Positions 26,275 through 38,542 of a DNA stretch of 64,000 nucleotides are shown here, piece after piece. The position numbers and the translations under genes are program-made. The notes beneath the pieces are model-generated. The model made no database searches and was not told where the DNA came from. It worked only from the letters and a program-made list of their open reading frames with translations. Source of the DNA: Rhipicephalus microplus. Taxonomy: Eukaryota; Arthropoda; Arachnida; Ixodida; Ixodidae. Positions within the stretch are counted from its first letter, which is position 1. The number at the start of each line of letters is the position of its first letter. The DNA is taken from positions 114,174,505 to 114,238,504 of the forward strand of contig NC_134703.1 in the NCBI RefSeq assembly GCF_043290135.1, read 5' to 3'.

Positions 26275-27740
26275 TGTCATGTTTCGTGTAGGATCAATTC
26301 GGATAAATAAATGGTTACAGGGACGACAAGAGGATATTTTTTTTAATTGAATGGTGCGGGCAACCCACTTCAAGAGAGTTCATTCGAGGGGTGGAAGGGG
26401 GGGGGGGGCAGGAAGTTGGGGAACTTATTCGGTGTTTTCAGCATGTTTTAGGGGGGGGGGGGGGAAGCACGGCGAGGCAGGCAGTAATTTCAGGGGGGCA
26501 GCTACCCCTCTGATGGCGGCGCCCTTGATTGGTTACATCCAGTAAGTATGAGAGGCGGAGCTTACAATTCCTTTTCCGAAGCATTTGACAATGGCTTCAA
26601 AAGATTTTGGGGCATTTCAGCCCACGAAACATTACTTCCAGCACTTTAACTGCTTCTCAACTACTGTAAACACCGTTAACATTGTATCCTCATGAATATC
26701 TGAACGAACATCAACTTTGTTCTCAAAACCAATGTGCTCAGTTTGATAATTTCAGCAGAGATAACAGATTATTTTTTACTGCTTTACAAGCAACCAATGT
26801 CGGATACCAGACTTGATCACGGCAGGGATGTCAAAAATGTCGAGATTGCATGTGCCTGTGAAGTTGTAAGTTCGCCGACCAAACATGTGCAATTAGTACC
26901 TTGAACAACTGGTGGAGGACGGACGTTTCCACACAAGAGGGTACATAGGACAAAAAATATTGTGCCTAAACCGACGTTTTGGCAAGCAGTCTTGTCCAAG
27001 TCATCCCCTTCTACATGATGGTAAGGCCGCTTGTCGTGACAACTCCGGCAACATGCAGTGTTGAATACTCATGTCTTGAAGCCTTTATCTTCTTCTTTGT
27101 TTGGATTTCAATCTTGTGAGCATGCTGCATGTGCCATTCCAATGTTTAGCAAACTATTTAATGATCGAGTTGCAGCTCAACGCTGTGTGCGCAGTCATGC
27201 TTGACGTACCAGTCAAGGCAGCAGAGAAGCACTCGACTGGCCGAGCACAAGCGAACGCTAAGAATACTTAACAAACAATCTACGTTATATTTCTATGTAT
27301 TGCAGTAACCACGAAATTTAGAACAAAGAATGTAAATGAAGACGACAACTCAAGTCCCTGGACAAAGAACCTGTTCAGAAACCTGCACTTGTGGTCAGGT
27401 CTGATATAAAAGCTAGATGGGAACTCTCAGTTCACTGGGCAAAGATGGCATGTGGTGGTACTATGAATTTGAATGAACATATTGCATACTGTTTTGTGCT
27501 CTCAATTGAACAAGCCATATGTAAACAATCATGTCCCTTAGCCAAAGGAAGAAAGATACTGAAATAGCAGATATGCCTAAACATGTGTGTACAATGTCTT
27601 TCTTCTATAGCCCCACATTTATCAACTGCAAATTGTCAGAGAAGCATATAAGGAATAAACACAATCTCAATACTATTGAAAATCAGGATGTTTCAATAAT
27701 AAGGGCATTAAACATATCTACAAAGGCGATCAAACATATC
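26275..27740. repeat. Insertion private to the right palindrome arm
   Basis: Arm-to-arm collinearity stops at about 26270 and resumes at about 27745. The left arm has only about 80 bp here (21190-21270). The insert starts just after a G17 run (26206-26222) and contains G12 (26397-26408) and G14 (26451-26464) runs. No ORF with a recognisable domain was found. Confidence 0.6.
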
Positions 27741-29362
27741 CTCAAAGGCGATTGCACCGAGGTCAGCACTAATGGGCATGTACTCCGGCTGTCAACAACT
27801 CAACAACCGGTCATTTGTTTTTTTTTGTTTTTTTTTTTTTGAGAATGTTACAGAGTGTGTGAACAGGACTATTTCTTTAGCCGCAGGCGACCGGCGGCCG
27901 CACTTCACTCATCTGGGCGGGGCTCACACAGCCCTGCCAAGTTGTACCCGACTACGTTGTGATGAACAGGGTTAAGAAAATATTCACCGCATGTATCTTT
28001 ATTACTTAAACTATGATGGGCATGTATAGCTCGGAAGTAACCACCCGCGTGGGACAGTTGTCTGCAAATTTCGCTCGGTTGGTCCTGCCGGCAACATATA
28101 ACATCTTAAATCCTTGCTGGCAGAAACATGCCCGCTTCAAGACAACCAAAATTCACTAAGCGGCATGTACTTATGATCCTTTGATTGACAATCAACATTC
28201 TAGAACTTCCCCAGAAAAACTTTCCTCCAAAAAATTCACAGCACATCCACGGAGTGATGATAAGTTGGGCGAAGCGTCCGTACGAAATCGTCAATATACA
28301 AAATCGTGATCTATATGAAAACTACTAACGCCATGTAGAGACATTTTCAAGGACAGAGACAACGCCATATAGTGAGCAATTCTTTTTTTATAAGTGGATA
28401 CTACTGCAAAAAGGGACACGACCCATACCCTAAAACTCACGACCCCCTAAATGTACATAAGCACCCCACTGTGCTTATTGTCCTCGAGCCCGTGTATTTG
28501 TTTTCTACAAAAGCATGCAGGGGAACACAGTAACGCACTAAATAAAAAAAGGCAAGCATTACGTGCCATGCACGTGGAAACCGACTCCCATCATAGTCAA
28601 AGTTTTTTTTTTTCTTTGTCGTGAATATGGCCCGGTTCCACGCACCCTCCAGTCGCATTGTGCTCTTTTTGGTTTATTTATGCTCTTACATGTTAACCAG
28701 CCCAGAGAAGCAGGCCAAAGCATGCAAAGCGCTCTGAAGAGTTGGGAAGTCAATGCTAGCAGAAACAGACTGAAGGATGTAACATGTAGTTGGGTGAAGC
28801 TTGTGAACAATTACCAGGCGACCAAGTGTTAGCAACGGACCATATACAAATGTCGTGGACGCTCTTTAACCAGGATAATAGAAGAAAACATAGTCCAAAG
28901 AAATGAAGTTTATTACCCACACGTGACTATGCTTCAGCTGAATCTCTTCATTGGACAAACGAGAACCTGCCGAACGCGTCCGCACAATAGCCTCAATACC
29001 GAAGCAAAGGAGCACCGAGTTCAGCAGTGAATGGGCGAAATGGAAGAGCTTAAGATGCCCAACACTTGCAAACGATTGCAAACACATGCACGCACGAAGA
29101 GAGCCTCGCGGTAACACAGATTGATTAGAATTTAGCCTAGTTACACGGCTTTCTATGCAGTTTAAAGCAAAAGAGCATCAATATGCCACTACATGGCAAA
29201 ATGTGAAATGATGCCTCTATCATTGCTAAAAAAACATGCAAATAGGTTGAACAATTTCACTGCAGTCATATATGGTGGTGAAATACAAGCATGGCAAAAC
29301 GACCCACCAAACGTTCCGCTTGTGCAACTTAACAATATTGGTCTAACATTATGACAGTCACT

Positions 29363-31766
29363 AAAACGTTAAATTCTCTGTATTGCGGCAGAACAGCGAA
29401 ACATTTAGAGATACGACATGATCTGCAAGCCTTGAGATTATCCTTGGAAATGCACCGTACGATAACACTGACGTACACGAGTGTTAGGATGTTTCACAGC
29501 ATTCACAGGCCCTGGGGTGGATACGGATATTGCTGGCATGTGCCGCGGGGGCAAGGTCAGATACAGTCAGTCGCCCACTGTTCATCCGCCATTGGTCACA
29601 GCGCAGCGATGAGTAGCAACACAGAAGGGAGTCTCTTAACGAAGAGAAGGCAGACGGCCAGGCCACATCATTGGGCTGTGCTGCATGACGCATTCCGGAG
29701 AAGACAACAAGCAAGAGGCGGGAACTGGAAGACTACTCGTTGTGGACGAAGAGTAGGCATGGCCCCAGGTTTCCACAGATAATCCACTGGATGATAGTGA
29801 AGGTCGAGAAGCTGTAAAGACACCAAGAATTCTTGTTTATGTGTTGTACACATACACAATGTGGGTATGGTAACGCAATATCACGGGGAACACAATCTTT
29901 CAGACAATGTCGAGTTTCTGCTTGACTAGCCTACCAGCTCCCCAGGAGTGGCCTTTTTTCTGTAAGTGTTGGAGCATCGGACGTGATATGCGGAACTTGG
30001 GGGTTCGAATACCACAGACAGAAAGGGGCATTTAACGTACTCTGATTCGCATATTTTTCTTATTGAAATAGAAAACAAACGAAGAAGTGGTCATCGTTAC
30101 TTGGCAATGGCTACCCCTTGCCACTTGACTGTTTCAAATAAAGATGAAGACTCCAATGTCTTCTACGTTTTCCTTGGGCTGACTGTTCAATTTATTTGGT
30201 CGCCTCTAACGAAGAAATGAGCCTATGAAAACAATTCCCCTTTTCTTCATTTAAAGCGAGAAGCCCGCCATATGATACAGTTATCAGCCTACGTTAGCAC
30301 AGGAGGTTTTATTAGTAATCAACCACCTAGAGCCAAAGTCGCGTGCCATCCTCAGATGAAATTGTTCCACACACGTCACCTTGCTCACAAGTGGCGCTGG
30401 CTAACATTTCTAGGGATTACATGGACAGACCCCCAAGTCGACGGGGACACTCATCCAAGTTTGATTGGTACAGCGTTAGATGTGTACTTTGAAGGTTTGT
30501 GGGTCAGATCCCAAAGATGAAATGGGTGCTTTTTCGTTCAATTTAATTTTTTAAAATTTAAGTTATCACTCTGCTATACAGCAAATAACATCGCCTATGC
30601 ATTCCTTGGCTTAGTTGTCTGTTCATTCATTTGGTAAGGTACACATAAAACAAGTTCACAGCAGAGACTACTGAAAGTGAATTGTCTTTAGCAACAGTAA
30701 CCATTTCCAGTTTTTAGAAACTCTCAACTTATAGTGTAGTGATTGCTGGAGCAGTGCAAGGTACTAAACTAGTTGATGCCGGTGTAGAACAACTTTCCAT
30801 AAAATAGGGAGACTAGGTCTGGGAATGAATTGATTAGATCTGATCAGTACATAATAAAATTCTTCAAATAAGTCTCCTGGGCATACATGAGCCACTGTTA
30901 ATGCAATTGCCACGCTGCAAGGGTTCCCCAAATGTGAGGTGCCATGAATTTCATGAGGTTTCGCACACCCTTATAATAAATGGTGGGAGCGTAGTTGAAT
31001 CAAGCCCATCCGTCAGGGATTCGTCAGCTATTATGCGATCCCGGCAGGCTTCTTCCCGAAGTTCAAGGTTAGTTTCAATGTTTGTCCCACTATTTCATGG
31101 GCTGTAACTTTGCGATCAGTTACGGCAGCCGACTCAAGGAGCCTTTTTTTTTTTTTGCTAGGAAATCGCACTGGCAACAGTGTCCAACGAAACCATTTAA
31201 CAATTTATGTTGATATGTGCCGATCTGATGGAGGTATCTTTTACCAGACTCACTCGCATTATCTCATGGGCATACCGGGTAGATATACATGGTACAGCGG
31301 GCAGAGATGTGCAAGCACATTGACACCTTTCTCCTGACAGACTTGCATGCTTTCGAAATTTATTACTAGTGTGAGAGTGAACAACTGGGCACCTCCACCC
31401 TTCGCCCTCTGAAGGGGAGACCTGCGCAGGCCAATGAGTAGGTTGTTCAAACTTCTCGGTGTGAAAGCGGCACCAAGAATGGTTCGAAATAGTAGGCGCG
31501 GTGAATACCACAAATGTAAATGTATACACGAATAGAGAGGCGCCCTGTGTGTGTATTTTCATCCGTGGTCTCTGCGTCTACTATTTCGAATCTTTCTCGG
31601 TGCCGCTTTCACACCATGAAGTTAGAACAGCCTACCTAATGGCGTGCGCAGGGCTTCTCTTCAGGGGGCGATGGGGGAAAGGAGCCACCAGTTAATCGCG
31701 AGGCACCTGTTTTACCAATGTACACTACTTTGCCGAGGGACACCGTTATCTAGTTCTGACACCAAG
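29363..31766. other. Intergenic, nothing firmly identified
   Basis: No gene recognised. There are possible tRNA-like fragments with B-box strings at about 29985-30020 (GGGTTCGAATACC) and 30465-30510. A pair of related segments at about 31435-31510 and 31570-31625 (GCGGCACCAAGAATGGTTCG and its complement-like partner) hints at another small inverted repeat. Confidence 0.3.
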
Positions 31767-31772
31767 TTTATT
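31767..31772 (-). promoter_or_regulatory. Polyadenylation signal of the unrecognised gene
   Basis: AATAAA on the minus strand, about 215 bp past the proposed stop codon; no earlier canonical hexamer was seen. Confidence 0.4.
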
Positions 31773-31983
31773 ATACCACCACGTGACAGAGCAATAGTAG
31801 ATGCTGTTACGCATTGAAAGGAAGCAAGTTTGCAGTTATATTGAGTATATAACGGACTGAATATGATTCAAAGAGAGATGCAATTGCAACTTCAGCAATT
31901 GATTCATTATAAAATTTGTTTACCATGTTTTGTTAGGCAGTGCTGTGGATTGGCAAAACTCAGCTAAGAGGATGAAGTAATCT

Positions 31984-32028
31984 CTAACTATAACGGAAGT
32001 GTTCTGCTAACTTTAATCTCTCCTTCAC
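31984..32028 (-). CDS. Candidate last exon of unrecognised gene
   Basis: A minus-strand acceptor with a good pyrimidine tract (ttgttttccatcag) opens 15 codons, VKERLKLAEHFRYS then TAG. Its phase (0) matches the donor of the exon at 32829-33014. An AATAAA follows about 215 bp downstream. Confidence 0.5.
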   Translation of the reverse strand: MKERLKLAEHFRYS

Positions 32029-32133
32029 CTGATGGAAAACAACAGGGTCAGCAGTAATGTTTTCAGAGTTGCATTTAACAGACTTGCAGGGACAAGTGTG
32101 ATGTATCGTAATCAACAGCTGTTCTAAGCTTTC

Positions 32134-32615
32134 CATAAAAAACAGCGCCAATAACGAGGGACAAGAGAAAGAAGGAGACAGACAGCGGCACTGACTTACA
32201 ACAAGATTTATTTGCTAGAACCGCACAATATATACTTGGGCAGTATCTGACAAAAAAAGAGAAAAAAACAACAACAAAACAAAGGAAACAGAATCCAGCT
32301 AACAACCACGTAATCATCGCCACAACGCACCATGAACAACACGTGTGCTAACGTTCCGAAGAAAATCTATTTCTTTTTGCAATAGCGCAATCGAATCTTC
32401 GGAACGTTAGCACACGTGTTGTTCATGGTGCGTTGTGGCGATGATTACGTGGTTGTTAGGTGGATTCTGTTTTCTTTGTTTTGTTTTTTTTTCTCTTTTT
32501 TTGTCAGATACTGCCCAAGTATATATTGTGCGGTTCTAGCAAATAAATCTTGTAAGTCAGTGCCGCTGTCTGTCTCCTTTCTCTTGTCCCTCGTTATTGG
32601 CGCTGTTTTTTTATG
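32134..32615. mobile_element. Foldback element, near-perfect 480-bp hairpin
   Basis: The left arm (32134-32361) is almost exactly complementary to the right arm (32397-32615), with a 35-bp loop. The ends read CATAAAAAACAGCGCC and its complement. The two arms translate to the same spurious peptide on opposite strands, which explains the apparent ORFs there. No transposase is present, and no clear duplication outside the palindrome could be delimited. It sits in the proposed last intron of the unrecognised gene. Confidence 0.85.
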
Positions 32616-32828
32616 TGAAGTATGTCATACCAACTCGCCCAAGCAACCACGTTAGCTAAGCTTTCCCTTCATTTAAATGGAAACAAAACACGCAGTTGCT
32701 CAAGGCAGTGGTGGCTAATGGAAGCGGTTGTAAATACGACACGATCCGAACTGACGACTGGAAACGAAAGTGTGCGGTACTTAACCTTAAAACGTCTCAT
32801 TTGAAATTGGTAGTCTACATAGGCTTAC

Positions 32829-33014
32829 GCAGTCATCTCTGATCTTCGAGGAAATGTCCATGACAACGCAGAAGGCCCTTGGAAGTAGATTAAATGCAGC
32901 CTCCTGGGTAAAGTCGTCTTCAATGGCTAGCAAGGGCTGGATGGCGTACAAGTTCCTGTGAATTTCTCCCTTGCGTTGCCAGGTCGGAAGATTGGCAAGC
33001 TGGAAGTTAGCCAC
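32829..33014 (-). CDS. Exon of unrecognised gene (62 codons)
   Basis: 186 nt in phase 0 to 0, ending TGC before a gtaagc donor. The translation has the look of conserved globular protein: NFQLANLPTWQRKGEIHRNL, then LLAIEDDFTQEA and AFCVVMDISSKIRDDC. The acceptor (ccaacgttaag) is weak in pyrimidines, so the 5' edge could move to the cttccag twelve bases in. I do not recognise the family. Confidence 0.6.
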
Positions 33015-33877
33015 CTTAACGTTGGTTGATTGCTGTATACTGAAGCCTCAATGTAACTAATTCTGATATAACGAAGTAAATACAGAATAATCTAGCAATA
33101 CTATATAGGATTACACCTTTAAAATAAGTCTTTGGTTACAACAAACTTATTTTGGTTCAAAATGCTACATTGTTTGATGAGGTTTGAGTACAATCCTCCT
33201 GGGTTTAAGAGACACCGATATTTCTTGTTGCATAAGGACTGCCATGTGCAACTGCTAGATAGCTGCACGATTTCATTGAGAATCTTGACACTACAAAAAA
33301 TGCGAAGTGTTGCAAGTGCTCACATCAAAATCTCACCAATGTAGCACACACAGATCACTGAAAACGAATGCGTGCATTGCTTAGCCCTTCATTGTCGCAT
33401 TTGAATTCTTGGGCACTACTCTTGTAAAGTATAGAAAACAGAGTGTGGTAAGAATTATGGAAAGTTAGAACGCACACAGCAAACAAAGGGATAAGGGAAG
33501 GAGACGAACGCCAACTACTGAATTTACCGTTTGTTGGTGTGTGGTCTGACAAATGCACACATTCTTTGTCACAGAAAAAAATACTTGAAATAACCGAAGC
33601 TCATTGCATGAAGAGGTGTGCAAATAACTAAGTAAGCCACTGAAAGAAATATTGAAATACGTAATTTATTTTTCAGGACTATGGTGGTTTTGCACTTTCT
33701 GCAACATAAAGTAGGTATTGTTTTGGACTCTTCTTTTTAGTCACTGTTTGCGAGTTTTAGCAACTTCTTGCATGCACGCTCCGTTAACCTGTGTGTCTAC
33801 TTCTCAATAAAGAAACTTGAGCATCTGCTTGTTTGCCTTCTCTTGCATATATATTTATTCAATGTGGATTTACTTAC

Positions 33878-34011
33878 GCAAGTCGCCGTAGGGAGCAAAG
33901 ACAGTGGTTGACTGATGTCAATTAAGGCCCCGCCAGGCAGAAACACCGTCTCCAAGGGATGGTCTACTGGAAACATCATTGGAGGAATGGCTGGACGAAA
34001 TACATGGAGCT
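33878..34011 (-). CDS. Exon of unrecognised gene (44 codons)
   Basis: 134 nt, phase 1 to 0, between acceptor actaacccag and a consensus gtaagt donor. It encodes LHVFRPAIPPMMFPVDHPLE and, further on, LPGGALIDISQPLSLLP, ending TC before the donor. Its out-phase matches the exon at 32829-33014 directly. Confidence 0.6.
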
Positions 34012-34514
34012 CTGGGTTAGTCTATTGCATGCACCTGATGCAGAGCGTTAAGGTAAAGCTGGCATGACTTCACGCACTTGTTTAACCAATATACAAAGCG
34101 TGCTCAAGGCGCTTATAGGCTGCCCATAACCCTTTTCGGCACATCGTCCTCATTTAGAGACTGTATACATTTCTGTGCACCATTCGCAGGGAAACAACCA
34201 AAAACTCATCTAACCGTAAAGTATGCATTTATGGCACCCAAAGCTATTTCATAGTAGTTATCTTTAGGATGATTCGCCGCATAAACGAATTATTTGTTCA
34301 AGGCGAGACATTATGTAACAATATGTAACAATATTGTTTCGGTCGGAGTCAATTTTTTTACCTTTTTGGAAACTCAGTGCCACCAAACCATGTAATTTGG
34401 CCGGTTATTTATTTGTCTACAAAAATATAGCTACTCAATGTACAATAATAATAATTGCATTGTAATTGCAATTAATTGCTATAAAATACGCCAATTTTCA
34501 CACCTCCATTTTTT

Positions 34515-34985
34515 TAGGTTTGGACTTTATAACATACAGTAAATTTAATGCATTCATAAACAGTCATTATTGTGCCTTGCAAAGGGCTAATTGACTGGTG
34601 CGCTTTGCACATTAGTAAATCGAACATGAATAGAAGCGGCTTCACTAAACGAAGACTGGAAGCCCGGGTTAACAGGTTAAGTTACAATGCAAACTCAAGT
34701 TTGGCAGTACTGGAAACTACAGCGAATGGCAATACAATGAACATGTTCAGCTCTTTCCCCCATGTCGTGGGCTCACCTGAAAAGTTTGCGCCGCTAACGA
34801 ATCTCGCCGCAATGGCGGCTACTTCAGTGAACTTTTCACGAACCACTGGCGGTGCCTCTCCTTGTCAGTGGTTCCCAGCTTTGCAGTCTTGGTGTTGTCT
34901 CCCCTCTGCAAAGCTGCATCGACATGTCTCGTCATCACCAAGTGAAAATATTTACCACATATCAGATTCTATTTTCTAAAAGCAA
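34515..34985 (-). repeat. Dispersed repeat family X, copy 2
   Basis: The reverse complement of 18605-19075 across about 450 bp, with roughly 75-85% identity by eye. A GTGAGC string at the same internal place in both copies is preceded by AAACTTTTCA, so an accidental splice donor could be carried by the family. Confidence 0.6.
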
Positions 34986-37539
34986 GGCAAGATGACGCGC
35001 ATATTGGACTGAGCTGTTCATTCAATGAAGTTTTCGCAGTGCGCACCTAAATCTACGTCTACCCGGATACCCACACTTTTTTTTCGAAAGTCTGCCTCTT
35101 GCCATAATAATTTTTATACAAAAATATGCAGGTTTGCTTCGTGTATAAAGTCAAGTAGAGAACGATGGTACTTGGCTTCGAGGAAAATGTAGCTACGGCG
35201 ATTTTATTCCTATAGCTTTGATCGGCACAACGCCGTAGCTGGCGTGTCATTGGCTGAGAACGCAGTGAAAGCCAGCACGCTTCAGCACAGTCACGCCTAA
35301 GGCTGTACGAAGCTTTGAAACCCGTTTTCTGTTGTCTGAAAAGGGCTATGACACTGGCACCAAATTCATGGTTTTCATCAAAATATTATAAGGTAGAGGA
35401 TCTGTTGTGCCTGTACGTATATGAATATCGGGTTGAAAAAGGATGTATCGGTGCAAAAGGAACCCTGGAGTGGCCGGCCATTAACCTCTATGAGCGCCAG
35501 CAACCGCCACTTTGCCATGGCTTGGGTAAAGTATATGTGCTGCATGAAGCGCCGGGAGCCATCGCCTTCCAGCAAAGTTGCAGCAGTTGCGAATTGTTTA
35601 CTTTTATACTGCAGTAAGCTGAGATGCGAAATTCCTCGATGTGCATCTGGTTGCAGAACAAAAACCGCTAGGCCTGCGCGGAACGCCCAGCACAATCACA
35701 GCAAAAACGGGAGGGGGCGGCGTTTCAGAGCATTTCATAAAAGCTCTGTAACTGCTACAAACACAACTGCTTGGTACCCACTACGCCATGAATAGTCAAT
35801 TTTTGTGTAGTAGGCCGGTATTCACTATGCTATCCTTCGTCATTTTTTCGAAAGCGTAGTATCCCCTACAGACTTGCAAGGAATATTGAGCAAATTTTTT
35901 ACGCAATGGCTGATGACGAAGAAATATGCCTGAAATGGGTATGTGCCATATAGCTATAGTTGTATAATACGTGATCAAGAACAAGCTCTTATAATAGGTT
36001 TGAGCTTTCGACGACCCACTCGATCGTTATGCATTCACATTGTGCGGCGCTTAGTTGTTCCTTTGCTGTTCTAAAACGCGTTATTACTCATGCTAACACG
36101 TTTCCTTTCGAGACATCAAGCCTGCCTAAGGCAAGTTGGCAATGAAGTTCTAAGCACACAGGGGACCTGGGTTCGAATACCATCTTGGTGGTTTTTATTT
36201 ACCTTATTTCGTGCGATAGTGGTTACGGTCACCGGCGGCGGCAAACAGCTACAGCGCCGCAAGCGACTCTTATTGTGATTTCATAACAGCTTTCGCTGTA
36301 AAACAGTTCGCCGTAACTGACCGAAATCAATGTCATTTGAATACTGCCTGTTCCCGTATCGATTGAACAGCCCAGTTAGGTGTGCTCAGGCATTTACCGA
36401 GTACCTAGGTTTTCTAGTACTCGTTAAAGAGCTAGGGTTTCTTAACGTGTCGTCCATATTGGAACACGCGAGTTGTTCCACAACGAAATATGTTCACCAG
36501 CCATTGCTACAATTATAACCCCAACACCCGCGCATTAGCTCATATCAGCGCAACGCCGCAGCTGTGGTGCGTGTTGGGTATACGGTCATATTCTGGCATG
36601 CCTATATATGGTAACTTTTTCAGAAAACAATGGCCGAGATTAAATCAGCTAGAAGCATTTTTTAGGTGTTCAAACCCACTCGTGAAGATATGAGAAAGTG
36701 CTCACTCGAGGAATTGCCGCGAGGATGCGCACCAGGCGATCTTCTGCCAAAGTGGAACATGGTGTGCTGTGACGACAGAGATCCTGGGGAGAACTTAATG
36801 AACTTATTAATCCTTCGAGTCTCAAAATACACTCGGACGCAAGTGGCGTTTTGCCGGTTCATGGGTCTAGTGGTTAAGAAAGCGCATGATAAAGGAACAC
36901 GTGCAGAGCTCTAGCTGGTGTGTAATAGTGTTAAAAGACTAGGCACACAAACACTGGCATAAGAGGAGTCAAAACACCAATGCCGATTGAAATACTGCCC
37001 AAAGAAAAACTTCTCTCGATCCCCGTCTTTACTTATTTCTTATTTGCAGCGTAAGACTACAGCCAACCACGCCAGTGAAGGCACGGCTTTATTCGGTGGC
37101 TCCACAAGCGAGCCACATTCTAACTACAATGGCAAAGGTGTGGCTTTGCTTGTTCTAAATGCATACAACCGAAAACAAATCTCACACGAATCTTGAATAC
37201 AAAATTTATGTAAAAAGGAATGATGAATGACTGCCCAGTAATTAAATATTTACTCATTAGGATTATAGACCTCGATAACCAAAGCCAATGTCTTTCCTAG
37301 CATCATTGCCTTGGAAATTGTCAGACAATTTTGCCATTTCCAGTCAGTTGGTCACAATTCGTGCGGGAATCGTGTTGAATAAGAGTACGTCAAAAATTTT
37401 AAAAATAAGGTAACCTTAAAGGCTCCTTTTTGTTAGTCACAACATTAGAACTAACTCAAAAGAGACATGGAAAGCGTAGGGAATGTTATTTATACTAGCT
37501 ATAAAGTAAACCTGAAAAAGTGGACGAAAAGAACGTGCA

Positions 37540-37612
37540 GCTGGCAGAGATCGAACCCGTGGCCTTCAAATAATGCGTCCGATGTTCTACCAAATGAGAT
37601 ACAGCAAAAAAC
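37540..37612 (-). repeat. tRNA-derived fragment
   Basis: On the minus strand an A-box-like TATCTCATTTGGTAGAACA is followed after about 30 bp by the B box GGGTTCGATCTC. This is a tRNA-like SINE head; the acceptor ends do not pair well enough to call a functional tRNA. Confidence 0.4.
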
Positions 37613-38542
37613 ATAACATTATGGAATAGATATATGCGTACAAATCAGGGAGCGTTAGTCAGCGTTGCTGATAGCTACGGTGCAGCTGTGGAAAACTTGC
37701 TGCCTGCTGGCATCACGAAGCACGCGTGATGTTTACGAACTGGCAGCTGACCAATAATCCCTCGTATACTAGCATAAGACATCCAGTCTACCAAAACGAG
37801 ACTTGCTACGAACGAAAGTAGAACATTAAGGGTTCATTTTTCTATGTTAAGCACAACATGAATTAGAACAAATTGGACTCGCACGAACAGCGACACGTAA
37901 GAGCCGTAAATTTAGAGGAAGAGACATTTCAGGTCCAGGTTCTGAGATTGCTGTTAGCGTATGTGCACAACACTGACGAAAATCTCATTCCAACATAAGA
38001 AAAACCTGTTGAATATAGACATTGCACAAGAATATACCGTTTACAGCATAGTCGACTGCAGCCGCCAGTATTTTACCTCAGCTGTGTAGCTGCGCCAGTA
38101 AACTGACCGAAAGATAGGAACGGTTATTTTTGAAGTACGGTAAGAGATCAGCACGAAGAAAACAGGCAAATATAACGTATTTTAATAAGTACCAAGTGCG
38201 CTTCAGTGATAAGCTACCTGCCACGTGGCGCACGCTGATGCAAGGCAACGAGCGGCATCCGAGCACAAATTCTATCAACGAAACGCACACGCCCAACATG
38301 GCCGCGGCATTTGAAAAGCCCAACTTTCCGACTGCGAGGTTATCAACGCAACCAGTACAGCTCACACCTTTGGACAAGATAACATTTCGGAGAACGACGG
38401 CTGCGATTAACAAAGATTAACAAAGCTTTAAGGAGGGCGGACCTTTCACGCACTGTCGAACTCACGGAAATACAAGAGTCATGCTAACTCGATGCAATGC
38501 CGGTGACACGTCCACCTTGAAGACTCCGTCGGTGATACACGC

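Larger units (their letters stand above)
19611..29362. repeat. Giant imperfect palindrome (inverted repeat, 9.75 kb)
   Basis: The sequence from 19611 rightwards matches the reverse complement of the sequence leftwards from 29362. Collinear anchors include the ends (AGTGgCTGTCATAATGTT), 20045/28926, 20700/28240, 21140/27800, 21360/26160, 22100/25410, 22860/24690 and 23150/24395. Sampled stretches are about 90% identical with scattered small indels. The arms are about 3.5 kb (19611-23150 and 24395-29362, the latter with an extra 1.5 kb). The outer ends sit at TA on both sides (19610-19611, 29362-29363), compatible with a TA duplication. No intact ORF spans either arm. It may be a long-TIR transposon, a segmental inverted duplication or a hairpin-RNA locus. 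Confidence 0.9.

Noticed and set aside
19611..29362. Palindrome as a long-read hairpin artefact
   Set aside because: The arms differ by about 10% and by a 1.5-kb insertion, whereas an artefact would be nearly identical after polishing. Not fully excluded without spanning reads.
29351..29782. 143-aa plus-strand ORF beside the palindrome
   Set aside because: It starts inside the palindrome end and has no motif; probably chance.
32075..32655. Two ORFs sharing a peptide on opposite strands
   Set aside because: They are the two arms of a foldback hairpin read on each strand, not genes.
38078..38413. 111-aa minus-strand ORF as the missing exon of the unidentified gene
   Set aside because: The donor-like gtaaaa at its end gives the wrong phase in every open frame.
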